From: Symbiodinium sp. CCMP2592
Taxonomy: Eukaryota > Sar > Dinophyceae > Suessiales > Symbiodiniaceae
Assembly: GCA_905221615.1 (NCBI GenBank)
Contig: CAJNDT010000512.1
Location: 1 to 64,000, forward strand
DNA: 64,000 bases
Direction: 5' to 3'
Shown here one piece after another: positions 1 through 11,491 of the stretch. Within the stretch, counting starts at the first letter, position 1, and each line of letters begins with the position of its first letter. The translations under genes were made by a program, and so were the position numbers. The notes beneath the pieces were generated by a model. It saw nothing but the letters and a program-made list of their open reading frames with translations, had not been told where the DNA came from and did not search any database.

Positions 1-1458
1 TGCCCACCATGGTCCGATGCTCTTGAGCTCATCGTATTGCGATGATACCCAGAGTGTTTAAGAGGGTGCAAATACGGCGCTAAGAGTACGGGCATGCACT
101 ACATCTGGTGTAGCAAACATCCCCGCTTGCGACTGCCACATGTTTGTGACTTCGTTCACTACGGTATTTGCGTCGAATACTAGGAGCAGTGCCTTGTTGG
201 CACGCAGCAAAGTCGGATTAGGATTCGCCAGGTTTAGCGTTGAAAACTGAACAGTGTCCCTGTTGGAACGACTGTTTTCATTCACGAGAGCTTGAAGACC
301 TGGTGAGGTAACTACCTGCGATAGGAGGTTTGATGGTACCAGACCATGCCTCAGGATTGAGGATAATGCCTGTAAGTCCGTGGCATGCATGATGTAACAA
401 GGGTTGTTCTGTCGAACAAAAGCTTCCATGCCTACGGGCCTTGGCGCGTTAGTGGAGAGACGCTGTGCATGGGACTGCACAGGATTGCTCCCCGTTGCCA
501 TGAAGTCTGAGATGGTCATGTGTGACCTTGGCCTCTCTTCTTCAGGATCTGGTTCTTCAGCTCTTGGTAGAGTTCTTCGTGAACCGTGTCCTCCCACTGC
601 CGAGAGGTAAAGTTTGGTCATGGTCATCACATTTGCATCCTGTGGGCTGGTAACGGCGGCAACTGTTGTTTCAGCCCTGCCATCTTGGTCATAAACCATA
701 GTGACCACGAACCTGGACTTAGTGTTAAGTAAAACACCAAGCGCGATCTCTTGTGGTGAATATTGTGCGAGCTGTGCATCGGCCAACTTGGATATGTCCA
801 GAAGATAATTGTGTTGGCCAGCAAAGAGATCTTGGCGCTGATTCTGAAGGTGTCTTGTTGAGTGTGCTAACCACCTTCCGACCTTGTTGGTCTTGGAGAG
901 AATGTGGAAGCACATCTCTGGTGAGAGACCTGTTACCTCTACCAGTCTTGGCACTGAGGAGGGATAGTCATATTCTCCAGATGCGTCAAGACTTACACAT
1001 TGTTTTACCTCCTGTGGGAGGCCAGTCTGAAGGTGATGTGCAAGCATCGTACAAAACTGGCGTGGATCACGAGCGTGATTGCCCACGTTGTTATCCCAGT
1101 ATAAAAGGGGACTGTTGTCCCATGGTCCGTGGAGGACTCCTTCGTAGAGCCTGACTCCATGTTTGGAGATTGGAGTGAGCTTTGCTCGACTCGCATGGCC
1201 ACATCGTAAGATCAGGTCAGCAAGATCTCTTGGACGCGGATTGAACACCTGTTGGTGACCCATGTAAATGTACGGAGGCTCGTTATTTTTCTCACGTTTG
1301 TGAAATCGGTGTCCACCGTGTTCGGTGTGTTGACGTGATGCGTCCCGACGAGACTCGGGGTAAGAGCTATCCATGTGTGGATGTCGCTCATGGTACGCCT
1401 GTTCTGCCCTTGGTAGGGCGTACCCATCACGGCTACGGAAATTTGATCGTGTGCTCAT
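1..1458 (-). pseudogene. second ORF of copy A, N-terminal part (Tpt1/KptA-like region), broken
   Basis: The reading starts at ATG 1,458 (MSTRSNFRSRDG) and runs 466 codons to a TAA at 60-58. Copy B has GAA at the matching codon and stays open, so this stop is a point lesson of copy A rather than the natural end. The protein has a charged, His/Arg-rich N-terminus, then a globular part. Residues about 70-235 include LSPEMCFHILSKTNKVGRW, and residues about 350-375 include CYIMHATDLQALSSILRHGL. These two stretches resemble the N- and C-lobe signatures of RNA 2'-phosphotransferases of the Tpt1/KptA family (ADP-ribosyltransferase fold). The fold call is motif-level inference. Unlike copy B, no poly(A) tract interrupts it. 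Confidence 0.7.
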
Positions 1459-1682
1459 TACGGCACGATGACCAAACGGGATCAGGAATGCTTGGTTAGC
1501 TCAAAAGGCTAGTTGCTGTGAGGCTCGAGGCTGAAAGCGGCTGCGGATGGTATAGAACATAGAGTTCTCATTAACATGTCTGATCTTGATGAAAACGCAG
1601 CTTGCAGACACAAATTTTCTTTTAGACGAAAAACAGTCTAAATAGAAAATCCAGCACATGGTTGTGCTACCAGCGAACAAGA
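1459..1682 (-). other. inter-ORF spacer of copy A with hairpin and PPT-like motif
   Basis: No gene. It holds an inverted repeat with arms 1,614-1,627 and 1,636-1,650 around an 8-base loop. The overlapping 20-mer 1,605-1,624 (minus strand TAAAAGAAAATTTGTGTCTG) matches the spacer of copy B and nearly matches the sequence just before copy B's 3' LTR. It lies directly downstream of the pol stop and could act as a polypurine tract, an RNA-processing signal or a terminator. Confidence 0.6.
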
Positions 1683-4600
1683 CTACCACCATGTTCCTTG
1701 GCAGTAAAATAATCGGTAAATCTCTGTTGAGACATCAATTCCAAGGAAAGCTACCGCTGTAGCGGCATTCCTAAGGTTGTCTATAATCCACCGAACAGTG
1801 AAAGCTTTATGTTGAAGGAGTGCACGGAAGGGTGGATGAATGTCTGTTTCTGGTAAGTTTCCTGTTTCCAGAGCCTTGATAAGCTCATCAGGTTGTGCCG
1901 AATGCTTTGTTAATGCATCAGCTAGGCAGTACTTCGAGCTTACATGAGCTAGATCATCTAGAGATCCAGAGTTGGATTCCTTACGAAGCATCTGTATAAG
2001 ATGGTGAGTTTACTTTTGCTCTGGAAGGTGTGTCGTGCCTGCTGTTGTCACAAGATTGTTCGCATCTGTTCTGATATGTATAGGTACGGTCTCTGATGAG
2101 AGATCTGCCCAAAGTCCCTTGAGGAACAGGCAGGTACCAAAGAAACGCATCAGTGCGTTAAGCTCTGCCACTGTTGTGGACATTGTGGTTGTCGTAATCT
2201 TGTGAGACTCATAATCCACCAGGCTACCTCTCGAGGATGTTTCCTTGATAGAGGATTCAGAGAAATCATTCTTCTTGGAAGAAGCAGCTGCTGCTGATTG
2301 TTTCATTCCTTTTAGCTTCGGATTTCGATCTTCAGCAAGGAAAATAACATGTGCTCTCTGAGATGATTTGTCATCATTGTTCATGTAGGAAGCATCAGGG
2401 TAACCGAGGATTCTGAGATTTCCTTTCAGCGGCCAAAAACGCAATTCTACTTCGGTAGACTTCAAAATCATAACAAGTTTGTTCAGTTCTCGAATATCAC
2501 CGATAGTAGGCTTGGCAGCCTTGCTTGCACACCTACTGAAGCGATAACAAATGTGGGCTTGAGTCCGGCTTTGCAGCCAGTTGATCTGTCCTAAAACACT
2601 TCTATAAGCAGTGTGCTGCTGTGGTGTGCATTGTTGCTCATTGTTGAGCTTCTTGTCAAAAACAATTTCTTCTAGAGCTTCAACAGCTAGGTTCTGATTT
2701 ACTGAGATATGTGCTGGCACTGATGCTGTAGCATCCTTCCAGACTAATCTTTGTCCTACAAACATGATATCATTCGTGTCTTCAGAACCTACTGCAAATT
2801 CCTTTTTGATCGATTCAATCACGGCCTTACGAAAGGTGTCATCACCGGCCATGCACAGGTCATCTACATGTAAACAGACTACTCCATGTACATGTCTACC
2901 CTTGGCATTGTTGCCTGCTATGGGATCTAGGAGATAGTCAATCGCTGATTCCATGGTCTTTGGCTGAGACTTCTTGATCTCAGCATCTGCTGTTGCAGAC
3001 TTCTTACCATACAGAACATATGTACAGCGATCCGCACGGGTTGGCACCAGGCCATAAGACAGGAGTGCCTTATCAACGATGTTCCACCATCTTCGAGGTG
3101 CATCGTTAAGTCCATAAGAGGGTTTCTTCATCCTCGCTGCAATGTAGGAAGGATAACCTGCTTCAGGAGGAATCTGACAGATTATGTCTCTCGACTCATC
3201 ATAGGCTTCACCCTGTAGGAAAGCAGTCTTTAAGTCGATGTGTGTCAGATTCCACAGCTTGTTAGCTGCTAGTTGAATCGCTAATCGGAAGCCTGGGCGA
3301 CTCGCAGCAGGACTATCAGTTTGCTGAATGTCCTTCTGTCGATCCTGGAAACCTCTCAGGACCCATCGGGCCTTACACTTAAGGAAGTTTCCGTCCTTGT
3401 CTCTTTTTAGAGTCAGGACCCATCGACCAGTGACATAATTTCGGATGTTTCCGAGTTTACGTGTATCGACGAGCTCAAAGACATCATTGTCTAGCCAGCT
3501 CTGATATTCTGCTGCTTTCGCTTCATCAAACTGTTTCTTCATCTCACGCTTTTCCTTGGCGGTTGCCTCCTTCCGCTGTGCCTTCTGGGTTAAGTTCGCT
3601 GAGTTCCTGGAGGAACTTAGAGATAAAGCCTTGTCCTCTTCCGTGAGAAGATCATACTCTTCACGGATGTCAGATCGAGACCTTTTAGTGGGTATATACC
3701 GTGTTCGGTCTGACCTAACTCTTGATGTTACCTCTCTGATGTCCACGGGTCCGCCATGCATGTACCGAGGCATGGAGAAAGAACCTGTGTTACTGCACAG
3801 TTTCTGTTCTTCTGTGAGAAGGACCCAGTCCTTCTCATCTACGACCAAGTCACCTTCCTCATCAGAGTAATACCTTGTGTCCTCTGACTCGGCATCGCTC
3901 TCCGGTTCTGGTGAACCAGAAGTGTGAGGAGGTGCGGACGGTTGTCCGGGGTCGTCTGGGACCAGTTCTTCATCAGTGTCTTCTTCATCTTGTTGTAATG
4001 GAAGAATGGGTCCCTGTGGATGTGCCTTCGGTTTAGGTTTAGGTGTCGGCACCTGTGAAGGTGATTTCTGTTTGTGCGGCGAAACTTTCCTTTCCGATGA
4101 AGACCTTGGCGACACATCACCCCCCAGACGCCGAGGAGACGGAACGCGAGGAGGCGGCTGCACGCGAGGCTTAGCCCGAGCAGGAGCCACGGGCTCATCG
4201 GAGGAAACGGCCGGTAGTCGCGGTGGAGGTATGGGAGGAGGAGGACGCGACGGCGGCGTGCCGGGAGGCATCGACTGATCTGGTTCCGGCATAGAAACAT
4301 CGTCAGATGTGATCCGTGAGCGATTAGTGCTCATTGGTTCTGACGGGTCTGACGGCGAAACCTCTTCGTCCGAAATGATTACATCCGGCGGTGTTCGCAC
4401 GGACGGTGAAGTCTTGCCGCCTGTCATCTGGAATAGCACCCCCGAGAAGGTTGATGGGTGTACCTTGTTCCAGGAAACCTGGTGCGGCAAGCAACACGTC
4501 ATAGTCGAATTGGGCTTCTTCTTGTTCCAGAAGACAAGAACGCCATCAGTTACACTGGTGAGTGCTTTAACTGTTCCAAATGTACCTCTGTATAGAGTAC

Positions 4601-7600
4601 ACTGTTCGAAACCAGACCCTGGTAAGAGTCTTGATCTAAGGCGAGTAATGTCTGACACCAAGGCATCAAGGGACGGTGATGGTTGGGAATGATGCAATGG
4701 TAATTCAGTTTTACTCGATAAAGAATTTACTCTAGCAACAAGTGATCTGATTTTCGGATCTTGCAGGAGTTTGGAATCCTTGAGAGGATTTGCTGTCAAA
4801 AGTGAATACTCTTGGTCAAGAAGTTCCGAAAGTCCCTGGAGGCATTCATCTCCAGAGTATCCTAGTATGTCTGTGACTAACGAAAGATGAGATGCATATG
4901 TATCTCTCTTCAGGAATCTTGCCAAACACGAGGCAAAGGTCTCACAGAATTCATAAGGATACACTTGTGCGAGTTTCGTTTTAAGACCGTAGCCTTGAAT
5001 ACCCTTTTCGTCTCCTGGTGGAGATGTTGGAGATTTCGTTTTGGCAGAATGCCTCTGGAGAGGAATTAAACCTTGCGGTGGCAAGTTGTGCATAAAAATC
5101 GAGGATTTCGATTCATAGTATCCTGTTGGATCTTTCATGCCATAGGCCTGTAGGTTACAGACCTCATAGCTGATCTTATGATTAGAAAACAGGCGTTTTG
5201 CTTCTGGTGAAGACCAGAGCATGCTGTAGTATGGGTTCTCAAGAACAAAGTAACGTCCGAGCTTCATTTGGTGGTCTGCGACCGATTCACAGAATTTTAA
5301 AACAGAAAGTCTCTTGGCAGAGCCTTTCTTCCCCTGTGAGTACCAGCTAGACCACTGAGAATGGTCCGGTGACATAACAATAATAGTAGGTTCTTGTTCC
5401 TTGATGATCCTAAGAAGATTGGAGCGACCTTGCGGTTGCTCAAGTTCTAGACCGCTACGCAAATCGACTGGCTGACCTACTCGAAGACCTGATAGGGCAG
5501 CCTTGTGACTCATGCGGGGAGATCCGCCGTAGAGTTCTAGAAAATCAATCTTCCCAGTACTGGTGACCTGCCAGTGACACTCTTGATGTGGAACCGTTAG
5601 GTCTGTCGACTGCAGGGAAGCATCGAAGGTGACCATGCAACTTGCGTGGTCAGAACCTTCTGACGTCAGAGTTTCCTCATCAGGCGCGAGAGGAATCTCC
5701 ACATCAGATGTTATGTAATAGTTTTTCCTCAGTTTTGAGATATTGACACGGACGATGCGTGTTCCAAGATCCACACCTACCATGGATCCTCCGAGTTCGG
5801 AGATCACCTTACCTTTTAGCCACGATCCATGTTTGGACCCAGTGGATCCAATCTTAGACTTATCTTCTGACCAGTAAAAAACCTTATCTCCCAAAGAGAA
5901 AGGTCCTTGGGTCATTGACAGTCTGGCTGCAAGATCTCTACGCAGATCATCAGATTGGCGTGCCTCTTGGTAAGCCCTGTTGGGAAGCTCCTTAATGGCT
6001 CTCGCAGTGACTTCCGTATCAGTTGGATTACCTGTCAACTGATTGGGATCAGCGTTCTCTGGTGTTATAACATCTCGAGGACGCCTTCCAAAGGCCATTT
6101 CTAAAGGAGTAACTCCTCCGTAGGTAATCGAAGAGTTTCTTGCCAAACATGCTTGGCGAACGAGGTTACCATATTTCATGGTGATTCCGTTATACTGTGG
6201 ATCACCATCCTTCAGGATCTGAAGTATGAGCTTAATCTGATGCTTCAGCAATCTTACAGCAGCTTCGGCCCTGTTGGGCCATGGTGTTCCAGGTCCTGTT
6301 GCCACAGGCTTGATATTCTGCCGATTGTAATAAGCCTCCATTTTTGAGTCATGAATGCTTGATCTCCAACTACAACCTTTGGGTTGATCTGAAATTTCTC
6401 AAAGTAGTCATTCATAATCGACATTGTAGTATGTTCTTCTTTATCCTGGACTACTTCGGCAGTCAACAAGTTTGTTGCTCCATCATAGAGAATAAGAAAT
6501 ACTAAGCGACGATCCTTGCCGGGAATTGGAAGCTCACCGTGATCTACGAAGGTGAGATCACCGAAAGTCTCTGATCTTAAACCAGAAATCTTCGCTCTTG
6601 AAGGAGCTCTCACATGTTCCTGGCAGGCTGAACACTCTTTGACCAGTTGGTCATATAGCTCGTATATCTCCTTTGGGATCTGTAAGGCTTTTGTGCGTCG
6701 CTTGAACTGATCCGTACTCATATGACGGTGCTTAAGGTGAAGCTTATAGAGTTCTACAGGGTCCTTAAGCTTCTCATGAATCCTGCGAAGAGCAATGGGA
6801 AGAGATGGCGAGGGTTCTGCAACAATCTCTTCACCTGTTGGTGAGTCTGTGCCAGGAGCCGGGTATTCTCTTGACTCAAGTGGTCTTACCTCCGTCCCGT
6901 CATCAGCTCCTGGGACCTTAGACTTTTCTTCAACAGGAGATTTAGCCGCATATTTGCGGGATTTCTTCAGAAGGTTTTGTTTTTTTTTTTTTTTTTTTTT
7001 TGTGTTTTTTTGATTTTTTTTTTTCTCTTTTTTTTTTTTTTGAGACCCTTTGGAGTCCTTATCTTCGCAGGTGGAACCTCAAGTCTTTCTTCTTCTGGAG
7101 GTTCATGTGGTGCAGAGGATTCTGCAGGTTTGTCCCTAGAGCCTGATGATGGTTCCGATGGTCCGGAAGGCTCAGGAACATCACCAGATGGTTCTGGTGG
7201 ATCAAGTTTCTTGGCAGATGATTCTGCCGGATCAGATGGAAGAGGCTTCTTTTTGCCCGAAATCCTCTTTGGTGGTGGATCAGCTGCTCCCTCAGGTGCT
7301 TTGTCACAACCCTTAAGGTACGTGTGAGCCTTTTTCTGTCCGGCACAGGCTGGACAGCGACCTTCCGGTATCCTAACATAAGGCTTATTGGCTCCTAGAG
7401 CAGTCTCCGTCGCACTGAACGACGTACCTGACTTGGGGAGGTACTTCCTGGTGGAAGTAAAGCCTAGAAGGTCCAATACCAAATGGTTATTGGTACTAAT
7501 CGGAAGAGGGGTTTTATACAAACCGAAAGCTTCACACGTTGCTAGGTCAGCTGTTGGACTACACTCGAGGGTCATTCTTAAATTCCTCATCTCTTCGATG

Positions 7601-9634
7601 GAAAACAAAATGGGGACTCTTCCCTGATCCAAAACTTCTATGGTTGTATCTCTTCTTGGAGTTGTGTTAAACCATAGAGTTACACGCTCCTTGATAAGAG
7701 CTGTTTCACTATCTGCGAAAGAGAACTTCGTGTTCGAAGGTGAAAAAGTGAAATCAATCATGCGTGGGGCATGTTGCTTCACGGCCTTGATAAGCCTGTT
7801 CACCGCATAGCGGGAACCCATAGCCCTAGTACAACCAGAGTCAAGAATGACAAAGGTAGGGCTCTTATCAAGATTGATCCGCTATTGTATAGGAGATGGA
7901 CGTGTTGTGCTAGCAACGGAAAAACCGGCTGGTGCAGTCTTGTACACCGTGCCCCTGGGGTTTTCAGAAACCTGGGCGAGTTAACTCACTGATCGAGTGT
8001 ACACGGGTTTTCTTATTCCTTCTTGGTGAGCGATGGATCTCCGTGAATTCATACTGATGTCCTGCTGGATTTAATTATCTTATTTTTCAGTGTCTCTTCG
8101 TGAGCTTTGCAGATGATAGTATTGTATAGGAAGTTGATCGTCTAAGCGGCATAATTCCAACTGGAGTCAGATTAAATAACGTCTTTTCTCCTCCGATAAA
8201 TTTGACCAAAGATCGGTGCGGTGGAACTTTCATAGGCCTGTGGAGATCCAGTTTGGTCTCCTTGTGAGGAGGCAGACTTAGCTGTATCCTTACCTTTGCC
8301 TTTTGATTTTGTACCCTTGAAGGAGCTTCCTTTATCTCCTTGTCCTTTCCTTTTCCTTTGCCTTTTCCACCTTTTCCTTTTTCCTTTCCTTTACCTTTAC
8401 CGAAATAGCTGGAATCAGTTGGATCATGTTCTGCCTGGTTGGCTCGCCCTTTTCCGCGGTATGACCTAAAACGGCCACGTCCTTTTCGCTTGCCACCCTT
8501 TGCTCTTCCCGGTGATCCGGGACGCATTCTTGGTCTTCTTCCCTTTTTGACTCTCCTTGCAACGAAGGCTTCATGGTCGTCAACTGTCCAAAAGACAGCT
8601 TCTTCATCCTCGGCGGCAAGAAAGCCTTCCTCAAGGGTGTCTTCGTCTTGAAGCCAGAATCCATCGACTCCGTCGTATTCACCCTGATCGAGGATGAGGA
8701 AGTTTCGACCTCCGCGTTTGCGGCGTTGATCTCTCCTTCCATGGCGGTCCTTCTTGTGAGACGTGTGCCGAATATTGGGATCCTGCAGACCAGTTCTGGT
8801 CGTTGAGAACTGATCGAACATGGTCTGCCGTACTATAGGGTACGTGTAGGTCTCAATTCGGTAACCTTGGTTGGTCAACGCTGTTACCAACCTCTCACGT
8901 TGCATCTCATTTAGGTCGGACTGCACTAGGAAGAGGAGAGCTAGGAGATTATCATTTAGAGGAAACGCTCTTCGCTGATTATCAAGGCGTTCCTTGTTCC
9001 ATGTTTCGAAGAAACGTGCGGCGTATGTGTCTCTCTCGGTTGCATCCTGTAGGCGCATGAAGGTTTGATCTTCTTGCACAGCCTGCATGAAATCCGGATG
9101 GGCATCTTCCAGAATTATCTCTGGTAAGAGATCCATCCATGAGTTTCTCACGCGCTGTAGCACGATCTCAAACTTAGCAATCCAAGTCACAACGTCTTGG
9201 TTGCCCTTCCATGCCTTGAATAGGCCGAGGAAACGCCACAGGAAAACGTACTGTTCTCCTTTCACGAAAAATGGACGCATCTTCTTCTTGAAGTAATCTA
9301 CTCCATCTGGGGCTGCAAGCCTTTCTCGGTTGAGTGATTCTTTTTGTACTGCTGCCAATCCGGAGAGCCTCGTCTTGAGAGACGGACCTCTTTTGGTGTC
9401 ATCCAGCGTTGTTATGTCGCACCAGTCGTCAATCAACTGTTCATACTCAAACCACGAGGTGGTGCCATCATAGGCAGGCGCGATCTTGGGCGTTATGCCT
9501 AATTATGCAAGCATGCGGTCAGATGTTGCATATGACTGTGCGACATAAGTAGCTGGACCTTGGGAGGTCTCTTCGTTCTCATATCCCCCGGAGGATTGGG
9601 AACTGCCGTCGGCTTCGCTATGCGAGCTCGACAT
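1683..9634 (-). pseudogene. gag-pol polyprotein of copy A, multiply disrupted
   Basis: The start is ATG at 9,634 (MSSSHSEADG, as in copy B) and the natural stop is TAG at 1,685-1,683. Seen lesions: a TAA at 9,505-9,503 early in gag where copy B has TCA; a one-base loss near 8,330 in the Lys/Gly tract; heavy divergence with stops about 7,830-8,090; an A-rich insertion at 6,975-7,041; a one-base loss near 6,347 inside integrase; and a GAA-to-TAA change at 2,012-2,010 near the RNase H C-terminus. The longest intact piece (6,341-2,010, 1,443 codons) keeps the end of integrase, the methyltransferase-like segment, the Pro-rich linker, RT with HVDD and most of RNase H. In copy A the gag frame runs through the Lys/Gly tract in phase with pol, so gag and pol were probably one continuous ORF. 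Confidence 0.9.
6975..7041 (-). repeat. A-rich insertion in copy A polyprotein
   Basis: An almost pure T tract on the plus strand, A on the coding strand, broken by a few other bases. Copy B has only TAAAAA at this site (about 12,924), so some 60 bases are extra here. It turns the coding frame into a Lys run and ends the ORF. It could be a real homopolymer expansion or a sequencing/assembly artefact. Confidence 0.8.
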
Positions 9635-9714
9635 TGTGCTGCCTCTTTTCCGCTTGGTTAAGCGTTCGGCGAGGCCGACCGCTGTAGCGGACTTTGTGAG
9701 GCGGGCGGCCCTTT

Positions 9715-9730
9715 CCGGGCTACGCTACCA
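9715..9730 (-). promoter_or_regulatory. primer binding site, copy A
   Basis: On the minus strand TGGTAGCGTAGCCCGG lies seven bases inside the 5' LTR. It begins TGG, the complement of a tRNA CCA end. It differs from the copy B site by one base (GTA against GGA). Confidence 0.7.
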
Positions 9731-9736
9731 GAAAAC

Positions 9737-9986
9737 TGTGCCGATACACCCCCAAGGGATACTCCTTGTAAGGAGGTGTATGACCAGTTTATTCCCTAAG
9801 GATCAAAGGGCAGCGCCCTGCACACGGACAGTAGTTGTTTTGTCTTGCTACGCAAGGAGAGCTTGTCTTTGTCTCAATATGGTAAAACCACTGTGAGCCA
9901 ATGGGCAGCGAAATGTATATGTATGAGCATGCAGCCATTGCTGTAGGTACCTGTTGGAGCTACCCCTTTAGAGGTTTATGGTTTCA
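9737..9986 (-). repeat. 5' LTR of copy A
   Basis: 250 bp, starting TG and ending CA on the minus strand. It matches the 5' LTR (10,001-10,250) and 3' LTR (25,882-26,129) of copy B with scattered substitutions. In the orientation of copy B it forms the left arm of a near-perfect palindrome centred on about 9,993. Confidence 0.93.
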
Positions 9987-10000
9987 GGGGGGGTGGGGGG
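9987..10000. other. 14-bp G-rich junction between two head-to-head LTRs
   Basis: Seven G, one T, six G. It separates the TG ends of two oppositely oriented elements. A G run also follows the 3' LTR of copy B (26,130-26,139), so GGGGG is consistent with the 5-bp target duplication of copy B. Confidence 0.8.
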
Positions 10001-10250
10001 TGAAACCATAAACCTTTAAAGGGGTAGCTCTAACAGGTACCTACAGCAATGGCTGCATGCTCATACATATACATTCCGCTGCCCATTGGCTCACAGTGGT
10101 TTTACCATATTGAGACAAGACAAGCTCTCCTTGCGTAGCAAGACAAAACAACTACTGTCCGTGTGCAGGGCGCTGCCCTTTTATCCTTAGGGAATAAACT
10201 GGTCATACACCTCCTAACAAGGAGCATTTCCTTGTGGGTGTATCGGCTCA
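10001..10250 (+). repeat. 5' LTR of copy B
   Basis: Begins TGAAACCATAAACC and ends GTATCGGCTCA. It differs slightly from the 3' LTR (for example CTTTAAAGG against CTCTAAAGG near the start, and GGCTCA against GGCACA at the end), so the insertion is not brand new. The element promoter should lie here, but no canonical TATA box was identified. Confidence 0.95.
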
Positions 10251-10256
10251 GTTTTC

Positions 10257-10272
10257 TGGTAGCGGAGCCCGG
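10257..10272 (+). promoter_or_regulatory. primer binding site, copy B
   Basis: TGGTAGCGGAGCCCGG begins six bases after the LTR. Its reverse complement ends CTCCGCTACCA, which looks like a tRNA 3' end with CCA. It resembles the acceptor stem of eukaryotic initiator tRNA-Met (CTCTGCTACCA in animals), the usual primer of copia elements. The primer identity is an inference. Confidence 0.75.
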
Positions 10273-10352
10273 AAAGGGCCGCCCGCCTCCCAAAGTCCGC
10301 TACAGCGGTCGGCCTCGCCGAACGCTTAACCAAGCGGATAAGAGGCAGCACC

Positions 10353-11478
10353 ATGTCGAGCTCGCATAGCGAAGCCGACGGCAGTTCCCAATCCTCCGGG
10401 GGATATGAGAACGAAGAGACCTCCCAAGGTCCAGCTACTTATGTCGCACAGTCATATGCAACATCTTACCGCATGCTTGCATCATTAGGCATAACGCCCA
10501 AGATCGCGCCTGCCTATGATGGCACCACTTCGTGGTTTGAGTATGAACAGTTGATTGACGACTGGTGCGACATAACCACGCTGGATGACACCAAAAGAGG
10601 TCCGTCTCTCAAGACGAGGCTCTCCGGATTGGCCGCAGTACAAAAAGAATCACTTAACCGAGAAAGGCTTGCAGCCCCAGATGGAGTAGATTACTTCAAG
10701 AAGAATATGCGTCCATTTTTCGTGAAAGGAGAACAGTACGTTTTCCTGTGGCGTTTCCTCGGCCTATTCAAGGCATGGAAGGGCAACCAAGACTTTGTGA
10801 CTTGGATTGCTAAGTTTGAGATCGTGCTACAGCGCGTGAAAAACTCATGGATGGATCTCTTACCAGAGATAGCTCTGGAGGATGCCCATCCAGATTTCAT
10901 GCAAGCTGTGCAGGCAGATCAAACCTTCGTGCGCCTACAGGATGCAACCGAGAGAGACACATACGCCGCACGTTTCTTCGAAACATGGAACAAGGAACGC
11001 CTTGATAATCATCGAAGAGCGTTTCCTCTAAATGATAATCTCCTAGCTCGCCTCTTCCTAGTGCAGTCCGACCTAAATGAGATGCAACGTGAGAGGTTGG
11101 TAACAGCATTGACCAACCAAGGTTACCGAATTGAGACCTACACGTACCCTGTGGTACGGCAGACCATGTTCGATCAGTTCTCAACGACCAGAACTGGTCT
11201 GCAGGATCCCAACATTCGGCACTCTTCTCACAAGAAGGACCGCCATGGAAGGAGAGATCAACGCCGCAAACGCGGAGGTCGAAACTTCCTCATCCTCGAT
11301 CAGGGTGAATACGACGGAGTCGATGGATTTTGGCTCCAAGACGAAGACACCCTTGAGGAAGGCTTTCTTGCCGCCGAAGATGAAGAAGCTGTCTTCTGGA
11401 CAGTTGACGACCATGAAGCCTTCGTTGCAAGGAGATTCAAAAAGGGAAGAAGACCAAGAATGCGTCCCGGATCACCGG
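10353..11478 (+). pseudogene. gag: gag (capsid/nucleocapsid) part of copy B polyprotein
   Basis: Starts at ATG 10,353, about 100 bases after the LTR; upstream ATGs are absent from the leader in this frame and copy A uses the same start. Residues about 50-210 form an alpha-helical capsid-like region (YDGTTSWFEYEQLIDDWC..., ...FLWRFLGLFKAWKG...), comparable with copia/UBN2-type gag. A basic Arg/Lys stretch (about residues 300-315) and an acidic stretch follow. No CCHC knuckle is seen in gag; nucleic-acid binding may rest on the basic and Lys/Gly-rich tracts. Several small indels between about 11,478 and 11,570, relative to copy A, throw it out of the pol frame, and the shifted frame runs on to 11,984. 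The frame break is judged to be damage, not a programmed shift. Confidence 0.85.
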
Positions 11479-11491
11479 TAAATAGCAAAGG

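Larger units (their letters stand above)
1..9986 (-). mobile_element. Ty1/copia-type LTR retrotransposon, copy A, truncated by window edge
   Basis: Read on the minus strand the order is 5' LTR (9,986-9,737), primer binding site, gag, protease, integrase, methyltransferase-like segment, RT and RNase H (9,634-1,683), a spacer, then the start of a second frame (1,458-1). It is the same family as the plus-strand copy at 10,001-26,129; the two align almost base for base through the polyprotein. Copy A carries its own lesions: a stop in gag, several frameshifts, an A-rich insertion and a nonsense codon near the RNase H end. The 3' part, including the 3' LTR, lies outside the window. It is almost certainly non-autonomous now. 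Confidence 0.93.

Noticed and set aside
3839-4300. Long antisense frames within the Pro-rich linker of both pol copies (also 15,606-16,067)
   Set aside because: The strong codon bias of Pro/Glu-rich sequence keeps the shadow frames open. The same shadows appear in both copies because the sequence is homologous.
10257-10272. tRNA gene at the start of the element
   Set aside because: Only the complement of a 3' acceptor end is present, at the place where a PBS is expected; no cloverleaf.
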